Source: Diadema setosum (lineage: Eukaryota > Echinodermata > Echinoidea > Diadematoida > Diadematidae). From it: a stretch of DNA of 64,000 nucleotides. The stretch lies in the NCBI RefSeq assembly GCF_964275005.1, contig NC_092705.1, forward strand, positions 14,879,885 to 14,943,884, in the 5' to 3' direction. A model generated the notes under the pieces. That model was given only the letters and a program-made list of their open reading frames with translations. It did no database searches and was not told the DNA's origin. A program made the translations under genes and the position numbers. How positions within the stretch are numbered: position 1 is the stretch's first letter; each line of letters starts with the position of its first letter. Of the stretch, positions 37,088 through 48,990 are shown piece by piece.

Positions 37088-37289
37088 GCGTACTCATCTT
37101 GCGTTAGGACTGTGTGGACTGTGTGGAGATCAGCGAAACAAATGGGACTATCAACATGGAGTGTAACAAATTTTTCTTCTCAGGTGATGTGATGGGCAAA
37201 ACTACGCTTTATCACGTGATCAGCTCTGGACCAATCCTATTGCAACATTCTTAGTATGTGGAATATAAGATAGCATAGCTACACTGTAG

Positions 37290-37470
37290 CTAGCTAGCTA
37301 GCTAGCAAGCCTTTTGCAAAGGCAGCAGCTGCAGAGAGGCTCTTGCAATGGACTCGCGTGCACACAGCGATCAGATCGGAGCGCGCTTGCCCATTGCGCG
37401 CTGTGTGTGCAAGTCCATTGCTCTCTGTGTGCATGTGCTGAAATTATAGCGAGCTTTTGCAAAAGGCTAG
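37290..37470. repeat. Foldback in the right arm of the TA-flanked transposon (3)
   Basis: GCTAGC repeats and CCTTTTGCAAAGG lie at one end, and GCTTTTGCAAAAGGCTAGC at the other. Inside, AATGGACTCGCGTGCACACAG pairs with CTGTGTGTGCAAGTCCATT. It is an imperfect nested hairpin. Confidence 0.65.
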
Positions 37471-38236
37471 CACTGTGCATACAAGCATGGTACAAGAGAC
37501 ACACATGTTACTGGTAATCCCTCTGGGCGAAACAACAGTGAGTGTAATTACTGTACGCACCGTACGTCTCGCCGTATGATCCCTCTGCTACACTTGTTGA
37601 TGTTTTTCTTATTTTTCGTAATGAACCTTCCAGTTTGACATGCGTCAATATGCGAGACACCCTCTGCTATGTATGACAGCAAAGATTGTACTGTACACTC
37701 ATGAGTACGATATGCATGACACAATCACAGTACCACGATTGAAAGGCGAAACAATAGCAAGTGAGTACCGAGACAAGTCTCGCATTTTGCGTCTTCCATA
37801 TTTTGCTGATGTCCAATGAATACCGTTAAAAGAACGTATAAAAGGAAACGAAAAATAGAGCAAATACATGCTGCATTCTAGGGAAATTTTGAGCTGAAAT
37901 AATATGTATGACACACGCAATATTTGCGTGGAAATTTTTTTTTTTTTTTTTTTTTTTGGTCCGAAAGTAGGGGTGCGTCTTATACACGGGTGCGTCTTAT
38001 ACACGGAACTTTACAGTAGACAAAAACAATGGTATTTAATGACCTTGAGCGAGTGGATTTTCATTGCATTGTGTTGAAACAAAAACTTTCAAAGAAAACA
38101 CATAATTTATCCTATTTTGTTGTATGATACCTCATTTTGTTGGGAAGGGTCTGATCTATCAGACTAGCACAAAACTGCACTAGTCCTATGCTGCCCTCTA
38201 TTGTCAGAGAGCATCATGCACAGTCTCCAGTTTCAT

Positions 38237-38905
38237 CTCAGCCAAAGAGAATAGAAGCTCGCGCTAAGAAGGACCGATAGAGGGCGTATATTACATGATC
38301 ATAGCAGTACCATATCACTGGGCCCTCATAGGGAGTGATTTCTGTCTCCCTTTCATTTTTTTCACCTTTTTAGGGAGCATACAGGGGAAGACATGTACTT
38401 AGGACCTCGTTTTGTCATACAGAAGTATCATTCCTGTCTAATCATGAAATGCAATTGAAGAAATGTCATCTATTTTCCAATATGCAGCCCCACAAAGTTT
38501 GAGCTAAAGTAGCACGAACTATATGTTTCGGGAGGGAGAGAGAAAAGAGATAGACAGCGTTTGTCAGCTCAAACACAAACTTTGAGGGACTACAGATTGA
38601 AAAGTAAAAACATTTGTACTTAAAAATTTTTTTTAACTTATCGACAGAAAATATGCTTCTGGTGATATTTTGAGGTCTGAAACACAGTTTTACAGCTGTG
38701 TGCCTCCTTAAAATGAAGAAAATTAAAGGAGGGTAGGGTTCGCTCCATAGGCTCACGTGTTAAAAAGCTCTCGTTATTATTACTAAAATGGCCGCCATTG
38801 GGCTCCATGTGGGGCTCCATGGCGTACTACACAAGTTTGGGTGCGAAATCGCGAGAGTACGCCCTCTTAGCGCTAGCTTCAATTCTCTTTGATCTCAGCT
38901 ATTCA
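38237..38905. repeat. Inverted-repeat pair upstream of the Mutator-like frame
   Basis: CAAAGAGAATAGAAGCTCGC (from about 38243) through AGAGGGCGTA (to 38290) is inverted at 38855-38898 as TACGCCCTCTTAGCGCTAGC followed by TTCAATTCTCTTTG. About 50 bp of each arm matches with a 10-nt gap. It may be a foldback MITE, or the right arm may be the terminal repeat of the element that begins with the next gene. I cannot decide. Confidence 0.5.
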
Positions 38906-38934
38906 CTGAACTTTCTATCGAGTAAGCAAGCAAA

Positions 38935-40235
38935 ATGGGTCGCAGCGGACACAAATATACGAAGAAGAGGAGGGGCTTTCATAATATTCAGTACCAGAAT
39001 ATCAAGAAAAGGAAGATTGAGGAGGCAGAGCCAGAGGAGGTAGAGACTGTGTCAAAATCAAAGATTGAATCACAAAGCCCAGTCACTGCAGACGGTTTCA
39101 CTACCAGTCCCACCTATAGGGAACCATGTAAACCACTGGAGGGGTTTTACTTGATCGATGGTTCAGCCCTCACAACTGCCCTAAAGGAAGCGCACGTTTT
39201 ATCCAGGAGGTAAGTATTGTGCAAATCTTGAATCTTTACGATATTTTTGATTGATTAGATAATACATTTTATGCATTAAGAACATCTATAACCTAGGATT
39301 TTGTACTAAATCTTTCATGGAACCCTTACTTGCTGAGTACATATTTTGTGTGACTTGACTCATCAGGTGTCTTGTGGATTGTGGATTTGTGACTTATTTT
39401 CAAAATCTTGGGTTCTTTCCCGTATAATATTGATCTGAACTCATGAGGCAAACAGTGCATGATAAAAATATGTGACATTGTTTACAGAATGCAGTGTATA
39501 TAAAGCAACATTCTGTTGTACGTGTTTCAGATCACTTGATTCCAATGGAAGATACCACGCGCCGTGACGGCATGTCTTGTACATTGCTCCTTCAATGCAG
39601 CACCTGCAAGAAGGAACACAAGTTCTCAACCTCCCCCAATGTGGCAAAAGGGCCTGGCACCTCTGCAGAGGTTAGCCGTCGCTCAACGTTGGCATCCCTG
39701 GAGGTTGGGCTTGGACCAGAGGGGCTACAGACATTTGCAGACCTTATGGACATGCCACCATCTGTCACGCCACTCAGCTTCCAAAAGCATGTTCACACCA
39801 TCTCGAAAGCAGCAAGACAGATAAGTAGTTTTAAATGTGTTTACTTTTATGTAAATGAATACATGTGTTTACTTTTATGTAAATGAATACATTATCTTGC
39901 AAACTGAATCAGTCATTAAACAAAAAAAAAACCCTTTTTTACGTTGTTGTTTGCAGGCTTGTGAAGAGCAGATGACAGAGACAGCGGATTGGCTATGACA
40001 GAAGGCCATGGAGAGGGACCCTTCCATTGGAAAGGTCGACATCGTGGATGTGGCAGTGTCATATGATGGCACTTGGCACAGTAAGGGCTACACTTCCAAT
40101 CATGGGGTGGGGGTGGTGACAGCTGAGAGAAGAAAGGGAGGCACCACGTTTCAGAGGATGCATTACAGATTACAGATTGACGATCCGCCCTCTAAAGACT
40201 CTTTTGGCATGTCACGTTGTTCACGATGCGGTTAG
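38935..40235 (+). pseudogene. Mutator-like transposase gene remnant
   Basis: Exon-like blocks are visible. The first starts MGRSGHKYTKKRRGFHNIQ at 38935 and ends at a GTAAGT near 39211. A second follows TGTTTCAG at about 39530 and carries CSTCKKEHKFSTSP, then SLEVGLGPEGLQTFADLM, MPPSVTP and FQKHVHTISKAA. A third follows TTTGCAG at about 39957 with the key motif DVAVSYDGTWHSKGYTSNHG. The cysteine pairs, the small-residue MPPSVT block and the DGTW(..)(R/K)G(Y/F)xSxHG motif are what I know from the Mutator-like transposase domain found in many invertebrate genomes. The gene is broken and incomplete, and its right side runs into unrecognisable sequence. It is not a working host gene as far as I can see. 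Confidence 0.6.
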
Positions 40236-41379
40236 TGCATTGTTTCAAAGCATCATAACACATATAATGGCAAACTCTGATAAGAGTGATGAGGTAGGCT
40301 TTGTCATATCGTCCCTAAATTTGAAGCAGGATACAGGCATACATTTGACAAGAAAGGATCAACTTGCAGTGGAACAAATCCTGTTCATCATACAGTAGAA
40401 CAAATTATGCAATCAAACAAAGATTTTTGGCTTCTGTCAGCCAAAAATCAGTCGAGCTCTGCAGCCTAACGACTTCATAACTCTGGAAGACGGAAGACCA
40501 TCTGGAATGGTAGACATTATCTGAACATATAACCCCGCCTTAGTGTATTAATATCAATTTTACATCTTCTTCGCTACATTTCATGAAAATCTTTTGGTAA
40601 GAGCTGGCGTCAGATATTGATGTCGAACTCAATGTCAGCTTTTCATTTTCCAGGAACGGATGCGAGAGTTCTACTGCCTTCAGCAGAAAGAAGAAAGACC
40701 CGCAAGCATTTCGCCACATTATGGAACCAGCTAGATTTAAAACCGAAAATCTGCAAGCGCAAGACAGATACCAAGCGGCTGGTATGGACACAACACAAAA
40801 ATGTGGTTTATCCAAGATAGAACAATTCCAGAGGCACCTCCATGACAAAGGCTACCAAATTGCTAGGTATGTCAATGGTGGAATACATGGTCTCATATGA
40901 AAGGAACCAGAGAATGGCAGATTGGTATTTTCTCAGTAGAATTCTGATATACAGCTAGTTATGACGTGGCAAACTGCACCTTTCCTACAGATACCACATT
41001 TTTGTAATATGTATAATGACCAGTTCTTGCAGAAATGTGATGGAGGTCCTCTGGAAGAAAAAACGAAATGCCTCCAACTCGAAAAAGAGAACGTGTAGAA
41101 ACTGAAAGTGAAGAAATTGACATGGCAAGTTTCTTACATTTGATTATTTCACATTCTTTCCTAGATCTAAGTCTTCAGAAATGAATAAATAAAATGTAAA
41201 GATAAATCAGCTAAAAGTTTCATTAAGTACATGAAAACCTTAGAAACAAGATTTTTTTTTAAAACCAAAGAAGGGTATCAATGTTTTATGAGAACTCTCC
41301 CTGATCCCAACCAATAGAACAAGAAAAAGAGTGGGAAAAAGGCAACATCCCAGAAACACAAATTTATCTTTTTTTATTT

Positions 41380-42140
41380 TGAATGTAGACAGGATGATGC
41401 AATATGACCACGGACCTGTCTTTAAACACATTCCCAATCTGTACATTGCACTGAGAGTGTGTCAAGACTGTTTTGCGGATAAGGGGGATGAAGTTTGCAC
41501 ATCCTGTGGTGTTAGGGAACACACTTTCAATGGGGGATGACATGCTTGACAAATTTTGCAAGCAGATGGTTATTTGAAAGTTATTTGACACAGACAAGGA
41601 TCACGAGGGAGTAACTGCCATCGCTCACAATGCCCGTTCATACGATACCCAGTTCCTGCAAGAATACTGTCACAGACAAGGCATTGTACCTGGAGTCATG
41701 AATGGTGCTAAGATTTTCAGCCTTTCCTTCAATGATGTTTAAGTCACTGACTCCCTGAGCTCTCTTGCCATGCCTCTATCTTCTTTTTCCCTCTACTTTT
41801 GGTCCCAAAGAGTTGAAGAAGGGGTTTTCCCCTCACTTTTTCAATAAGACCGAGTACCAAGACTACAGGGATCCACTTCCAGACAAATCTTATCAAAATC
41901 CCAAAGGAACATCTGAAAGCAAACATTTAGAATTCGAGGCCTGGTATTCAAAACACCAGAACAATCATTATAACTTTGAAGAAGAAATTTTGGCTCACTG
42001 TCGTTCCGCTGTTCAAATTCTCATGGAGGACAGTACGGCTTCCCGCATTTTTTTTCAGGAAAGCATCGGGCAATATTGACCCCTTCAGAAACATTACCAT
42101 TGCTTCGGCCTATAACACTGTCTTTAGTACCAAATTTCTG
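41380..42140 (+). mobile_element. Fossil of a Polinton-type DNA polymerase B
   Basis: Several short blocks match the exonuclease part of protein-primed family B DNA polymerases (DNA_pol_B_2) of Polinton/Maverick-like elements: a cysteine block (CxxC pairs), an AHNxRxYDxQF block, a GAKIFSLSF block, a KELKKGFxPHFFN block and an ITIASAYNTVF block. They lie in order on the plus strand. It is broken, with several interruptions, and only this portion is present; no capsid, integrase or protease gene was seen beside it. Old, judged by decay. Confidence 0.6.
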
Positions 42141-42930
42141 AAACCAAGAGACCAATTCCATACGTCTTTAGGACCAAATTTCTGAAACCATGAGACCAAT
42201 TCCATAGGTCTCACACATACCCAGGGGTACAGATTAAAAGCTTGGCATTTTATTCCGACACTGAAATGGTTTGAGTGGGCTATCCATTCTATCTTCACCC
42301 TCACCTCCATCAACTTTCCTTCAAGCAGCTGAACCCTCCCTCCACAAGAGAGAACACTCCCCTATCCACAACCAGAAGTCTCAAACAGCCTCCACCAGCC
42401 CGACCCTCATCTCCATCAATGCCACACCAAGACATGGAAAAAATGTCCAAAAGATATGCTAGAGAAACTATTAGCAGTAATGGTTGTGTCTGGATGAGCA
42501 AAGTTCTATTCTGTTTTATCATCACATCGGTATAGTGCCATAACAGTCATTACCATAAAGCCGAAGCTAACATTGCTACAATGAAACCTTGTTATAATTA
42601 AGAAGTTGGTTATAACAAGCCCCGTTATAACAAGTTGATTTTACTTTGTAGGTTTTTTTTTTCCCCTTTACATTGATATTACAATATGGCAATTTTCTTT
42701 TTTGGTCCCAAGGACCTCATTATTACAAAGTTCCATTATACCAGCAAAGTTCCATTATCACCTCACCAGGTGATGATAAAACATTATTCCAAATTTCCAT
42801 ACTTCATTTAGCATGCTTTGCTGTATGAAATTGGACAAGACGTTTATTCATAAATAAACGACCACCATGTAAATATGAGTTTGCAATGTTAAATGTGTTT
42901 TGTATCTCTTTGAGACTTTTTTTCTTCTGA
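42141..42930. other. Intergenic DNA, mostly unassigned
   Basis: A 40-bp stretch ending AAATTTCTGAAACCA is repeated twice at 42125-42190. The segment 42580-42780 has several GTTATAAC / GTTCCATTAT motifs in both orientations, perhaps an old dispersed repeat. No exon recognised. Confidence 0.45.
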
Positions 42931-43292
42931 ACAGAAAAAGAAGTCTAAGGAAAGACAACGGCAATATAGATCTCGAAGCATGGCCATCTCAATTTCGCAG
43001 GAAACAGCGTAACAACTGCGGGTCATCAGTTAAGAAAGTGTATGGACCTGATTTTGTGTTTGCATTGATGTCATTGATTTTCACCAAACTAAAGGTATTC
43101 ATGCAGTGGGGATGTGTAGCAATGCCTTCTGTAAGAGAGAGCATGTGCTGCAAGGAGATCGAGCAAATCGTAGCAAAAATTGACTCCTACAATGGAAACC
43201 TTGACGGCATCACGGAACATCCACGGTTTGTGACTGTGTGCCTGGATGTGTACAGGTATGTGCTGGAGACTGCATATTTCCAGTATCACTAA
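42930..43292 (+). pseudogene. P2X7 intracellular (ballast) domain-like segment, left edge of array
   Basis: After a TTCTGAACAG acceptor-like site the frame runs into GCVAMPSVRESMCCKEIEQI, then a Lys-rich turn, GITEHPRFVTVCLDVYRYVL and ETAYFQYH. The P2X7 intracellular domain family has the same spacing: a Cys-x-x-MP block, ESxCC, then ITEHPGF, VCL and L-x-TAY-x-QY. In P2X7 the cysteines of this domain bind zinc and the domain anchors the receptor cytoplasmic tail; in invertebrates the domain occurs alone or in transposon-like proteins. There is no P2X channel here (no transmembrane or ATP-binding part). The array homology starts at about 43030, so the first part of this frame is the pre-array flank. 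Later copies are partly open and partly interrupted. Confidence 0.6.
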
Positions 43293-43399
43293 CAGTATGG
43301 GGTGGAATAAATGCAGCATCGTTACAACTGGCTGAAATTCCATCAATTGTAGGATAGCTACGAATTGGTGGCTGGTCTTAAAGATAAAAATGATAAGAT

Positions 43400-44152
43400 A
43401 TGATATGTGACTCCAAGATGAACCACGTGGAGCATCTCTGGGCCCCCTGCACCAAGGCCTTGACCAGCGTCTACTTGCCGTCCACCTTACCCGGCGAGGA
43501 GCATTCCCCATGTCACCAGAGCATCACCGAACAGGAGAAGACACAGAAAGAGCGTACCATCTTTGATGCTGCAATGAGGAACATCAGAGACATTCACTGG
43601 TGGCACCTTTCTTTCTCAGGCAAGCGGGTGCTAGTTGACGCAGAGCCCAGCGGTGGAGAGCAGCAGCCATACGGAGCGGACTACGACTACGTCAACGCCA
43701 CCATCAGGGGATCAGCCAGGACACTGTGAGGGAGCACCATCGACGAGGAATATACCTTCATCCACCAGCACATGGACAGACGCATAGGATGCATCATCTT
43801 TACAAAGTGTAACACCTGTGACCACTGCACAGAACACCCTCCTTCGATGAATGCCGACGACCTACGCATCTTCAGGGAATTTCCTTCGCCATCATCATCT
43901 ACAGCAACACTGGGACACTTTGTCACATTCGCGGAAGCTCTTCAAGCGCACAGTGTACCACCATGCCAGCATATGCTCCTGTTCCAGGAGAAGGGGCTTG
44001 GTCGGTGCAACCGCGACGGATGCTGCTACGTCTTCACCAGTAAGAAAGATGTGAACGACCACCGACTGAAGTTTCACACTTTTGGCTTCTCACCTACAAA
44101 CTGCAGCCTGACAAGGTTAATATTGTCTGTAGGTAAAAGTGCATGGACCTGA
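43400..44152 (+). pseudogene. Array unit: unknown domain plus C2H2 zinc finger (representative copy)
   Basis: Two frames in the same phase follow each other: a 109-codon one (MICDSKMNHVEHLWAPCTKA at the start; later IFDAAMRNIRDIHWWHLSFS, GKRVLVDAEPSGG and YGADYDYVN) and a 126-codon one (RRIGCIIFTKCNTCDHC, TEHPP, then CNRDGC-x12-H-x4-H). The last motif is a canonical C2H2 zinc finger; the CNTCDHC block could be a second metal site. I do not recognise the remaining parts. Equivalent frames occur in all eight units, for example 44499-45251, 45599-46351, 47798-48550, 52012-52764 and 53112-53864. The conserved-looking protein content suggests an ancestral DNA-binding or transposon-encoded protein. 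There is no sign that the array copies are expressed. Confidence 0.6.
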
Positions 44153-47100
44153 ATTTGTGTTGGATTGATGTCATTGATTTTCACCAAATTAAAGGTATTC
44201 ATGCAGTGGGCATGTGTAGCCATGCCTTCTGTAAGAGAGAGCATGTGCTGCAAGGAGATCGAGCAAATCGTAGCAAAAATTGACTCCTAGAATGGAAATC
44301 TTGACGGCATCACAAGATACTCAGGGTTTGTGACTGTGTGCCTGGATGTGTACAGGTATGTACTGGAGACTGCATATTTCCAATATCACTAACAGTATGG
44401 GGTGGAATAAATGAAGCATCGTTACAACTGGCTGAAATCCATCAATTGTGGGATGGCTACGAATTGGTGGCTGGTTTTAACAATAAAAATGATAAGATAT
44501 GATATGTGACTCCACGATGAACCCCGTGGAGCATCTCTGGGCCCCCTGCACCAAAGCCTTGACCAGCGTCTACTTGCCGTCCACCTTACCCGGCGAGGAG
44601 CAACCCCCATGTCGCCAGAGCATCACCGAACAGGAGAAGACACAGAAAGAGCGCTCCATCTTCGATGCTGCAATGAGGAACATCAGAGACATTCACTGGT
44701 GGCACCTTTCTTTCTCAGGCAAGCGGGTGCTAGTTGACACAGAGCCCAGCGGTGGAGAGCAGCAGCCATACGGAGCGGACTACGACTACGTCAACGCCAT
44801 CATCAGGGGATCAGCCAGGACACTGTGAGGGAGCACCATCGACGAGGAATATACCTTCATCCACCAGCACATGGACAGACGCATAGGATGCATCATCTTT
44901 ACAAAGTGTAACACCTGTGACCACTGCACAGAACACCCTCCTTCGATGAATGCCGACGACCTATGCATCTTCAGGGAATTTCCTTCGCCATCATCATCTA
45001 CAGCAACACTGGGACACTTTGTCACATTCGCGGAAGCTCTTCAAGCGCACAGTGTACCACCATGCCAGCATATGCTCCTGTTCCAGGAGAAGGGGCTTGG
45101 TCGGTGCAACCGCGACGGAAGCCGCTACGTCTTCACCAGTAAAAAAGATGTGAACGACCACCGACTGAAGTTTCACACTTTTGGCTTCTCACCTACAAAC
45201 TGCAGCCTGACAAGGTTAATATTGTCTGTAGGTAAAAGTGCATGGACCTGAATTTGTGTTTGGATTGATGTCATTGATTTTCACCAAACTAAAGGTATTC
45301 ATGCAGAGGGGATGTGTAGCCATGCCTTCTGTAAGAGAGAGCATGTGCTGCAAGGAGATCGAGCAAATCGTAGCAAAAATTGACTCCTACAATGGAAACC
45401 TTGACGGCATCACAAGATATTCAGGGTTTGTGACTGTGTGCCTGGATGTGTACAGGTATGTGCTGGAGACTGCATATTTCCAATATCACTAACAGTATGG
45501 GGTGGAATAAATGAAGCATCGTTACAACTGGCTGAAATCCATCAATTGTGGGATTGCTACGAATTGGTGGCTGGTCTTAAAGATAAAAATGATAAGATAT
45601 GATATGTGACTCCAAGATGAACCCCGTGGAGCATCTCTGGGCCCCCTGCACCAAGGCCTTGACCAGCGTCTACTTGCCGTCCACCTTACCCGGCGAGGAG
45701 CATTCCCCATGTCGCCAGAGCATCACCGAACAGGAGAAGACACAGAAAGAGCGCACCATCTTCGATGCTGCAATGAGGAACATCAGAGACATTCACTGGC
45801 GGCACCTTTCTTTCTCAGGCAAGCGGGTGCTAGTTGACGCAGAGCCCAGCGGTGGAGAGCAGCAGCCATACGGAGCGGACTACGACTACGTCAACGCCAT
45901 CATCAGGGGATCAGCCAGGACACTGTGAGGGAGCACCATCGACGAGGAATATACCTTCATCCACCAGCACATGGACAGACGCATAGGATGCATCATCTTC
46001 ACAAAGTGTAACACCTGTGACCACTGCACAGAACACCCTCCTTCGATGAATGCCGACGACCTACGCATCTTCAGGGAATTTCCTTTGCCATCGTCATCTA
46101 CAGCAACACTGGGACACTTCGTCACATTCGCGGAAGCTCTTCAAGCGCCCAGTGTACCACTATGCCAGCATATGCCCCTGTTCCAGGAGAAGGGGCTTGG
46201 TCGGTGCAACCGCGACGGATGCCGCTACGTCTTCACCAGTAAAAAAGATGTGAACGACCACCGACTGAAGTTTCACACTTTTGGCTTCTCACCTACAAAC
46301 TGCAGCCTGACAAGGTTAATATTGTCTGTAGGTAAACGTGCATGGACCTGAATTTGTGTTGGATTGATGTCATTGATTTTCACCAAATTAAAGGTATTCA
46401 TGCAGTGGGCATGTGGAGCAATGCCTTCTGTAAGAGAGAGCATGTGCGGCAAGGAGATCGAGCAAATCGTAGCAAAAATTGACTCCTAGAATGGAAATCT
46501 TGACGGCATCACAAGATATTCAGGGTTTGTGACTGTGTGCCTGGATGTGTACAGGTATGTACTGGACACTGCATATTTCCAATATCACTAACAGTATGGG
46601 GTGGAATAAATGAAGCATCGTTACAACTGGCTGAAATTCATCAATTGTGGGATAGCTACGAATTGGTGGCTGGTCTTAAAGATAAAAATGATAAGATATG
46701 ATATGTGACTCCACGATGAACCCTGTGGAGCATCTCTGGGCCCCCTGCACCAAGGCCTTGACCAGCGTCTACTTGCCATCCACCTTACCCGGTGAGGAGC
46801 AACCCCCATATCGCCAGAGCATCGCCGAACAGGAGAAGACACAGAAAGAGCGCTCCATCTTCGATGCTGCAATGACGAACATCAGAGACATTCACTGGCG
46901 GCACCTTTCTTTCTCAGGCAAGCGGGTGCTAGTTGACACAGAGCCCAGCGGTGGAGAGCAGCAGCCATACGGAGCAGACTACGACTACATCAAAGCCATC
47001 ATCAGGGGATCAGCCAGGACACTGTGAGGGAGCACCATCGACGAGGAATATACCTTCATCCACCAGCACATGGACAGACGCATATGATGCATCATCTTCA

Positions 47101-48990
47101 CAAAGTGTAACACCTGTGACCACTGCACAGAACACCCTCCTTCGATGAATGCCGACGACCTACGCATCTTCAGGGAATTTCCTTTGCCATCGTCATCTAC
47201 AGCAACACCGGGACACTTCGTCACATTCGCGGAAGCTCTTCAAGCGCCCAGTGTACCACTATGCCAGCATATGCCCCTGTTCCAGGAGAAGGGGCTTGGT
47301 CGGTGCAACCGCGACGGATGCCGCTACGTCTTCACCAGTAAGAAAGATGTGAACGACCACCGACTGAAGTTTCACACTTTTGGCTTCTCACCTACAAACT
47401 GCAGCCTGACAAGGTTAATATTGTCTGTAGGTAAAAGTGCATGGACCTGAATTTGTGTTTGGATTGATGTCATTGATTTTCACCAAACCAAAGGAATTCA
47501 TGCAGTGGGCATGTGTAGCAATGCCTTCTGTAAGAGAGAGCATGTGCGGCAAGGAGATCGAGCAAATCGTAGCAAAAATTGACTCCTAGAATGGAAATCT
47601 TGACGGCATCACAAGATATTCAGGGTTTGTGACTGTGTGCCTGGATGTGTACAGGTATGTACTGGAGACTGCATATTTCCAATATCACTAACAGTATGGG
47701 GTGGAATAAATGAAGCATCGTTACAACTGGCTGAAATCCATCAATTGTGGGATGGCTACGAATTGGTGGCTGGTTTTAACGATAAAAATGATAAGATATG
47801 ATATGTGACTCCACGATGAACCCTGTGGAGCATCTCTGGGCCCCCTGCACCAAAGCCTTGACCAGCGTCTACTTGCCGTCCACCTTACCTGGCGAGGAGC
47901 AACCCCCATGTCGCCAGAGCATCACCGAACAGGAGAAGACACAGAAAGAGCGCACCATCTTCGATGCTGCAATGACGAACATCAGAGACATTCACCAGCG
48001 GCACCTTTCTTTCTCAGGCAAGCGGGTGCTAGTTGACGCAGAGCCCAGCGGTGGAGAGCAGCAGCCATACGGAGCAGACTACGACTACGTCAAAGCCACC
48101 ATCAGGGGATCAGCCAGGACACTGTGAGGGAGCACCATCGACGAGGAATATACCTTCATCCACCAGCACATGGACAGACGCATAGGATGCATCATTTTCA
48201 CAAAGTGTAACACCTGTGACCACTGCACAGAACACCCGCCTTCGATGAATGCGGATGACCTACGCATCTTCAGGGAATTTCCTTCGCCATCGTCATCTAC
48301 AGCAACACCGGGACACTTCGTCACATCCGCGGAAGCTCTTCAAGCACCCAGTGTACCACCATGCCAGCATATGCCCCTGTTCCAGGAGGAGGGGCTTGGT
48401 CAGTGCAACCGCGACGGATGCCGCTACGTCTTCACCAGTAAGAAAGATGTGAACGACCACCAACTGAAGTTTCACACTTTTGGCTTCTCACCTACAAACT
48501 GCAGCCTGACAAGGTTAATATTGTCTGTAGGTAAAAGTGCAGGGACCTGAATTTGTGTTTGGATTGATGTCATTGATTTTCACCAAACTAAAGGAATTCA
48601 TGCAGTGGGGATGTGTAGCAATGCCTTCTGTAAGAGAGAGCATGTGCTGCAAGGAGATCGAGCAAATCGTAGCAAAAATTGACTCCTAGAATGGAAACCT
48701 TGACGGCATCACGGAACATCCAGGGTTTGTGAGTGTGTGCCTGGATGTGTACAGGTATGTGCTGGAGACTGCATATTTCCAATATCACTAACAGTATGGG
48801 GTGGAATAAATGAAGCATCGTTACAACTGGCTGAAATCCATCAATTGTGGGATGGCTACGAATTGGTGGCTGGTCTTAAAGATAAAAATGATAAGATATG
48901 ATATGTGACTCCACGATGAACCCCATGGAGCATCTCTGGGCCCCCTGCACCAAGACCTTGACCAGCGTCCACTTGCCGCCCACCTTACCC

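Larger units (their letters stand above)
32826..38016. mobile_element. TA-flanked DNA transposon interrupted by a hAT element
   Basis: The left end CCGTAAAGTTCTGTGTATAA (then GACGCAC) and the right end read inward as CTGTAAAGTTCCGTGTATAA (then GACGCACC) match as terminal inverted repeats; the right end repeats its TGTATAAGACGCACC part twice. TA borders both sides (32824-32825 and 38017-38018). TATAAGACGCAC-type ends with TA target sites occur in pogo/Tigger-like elements. Without the nested hAT the element is about 1.9 kb and no transposase of its own is visible. The left arm has three diverged copies of a CAATNTGG...CAAAAGCTG motif (near 33016, 33085 and 33238), possible transposase-binding repeats. 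The right arm holds three strong foldbacks. Confidence 0.75.

Noticed and set aside
42930-43292. A P2X7 ion-channel gene
   Set aside because: Only the intracellular ballast-like block is present; no transmembrane or ATP-binding ectodomain sequence was found.
43400-43729. YGADYDYVN block as a tyrosine-phosphatase DYINA motif
   Set aside because: Superficial likeness only; no catalytic HCxxGxxR motif or other PTP blocks follow.
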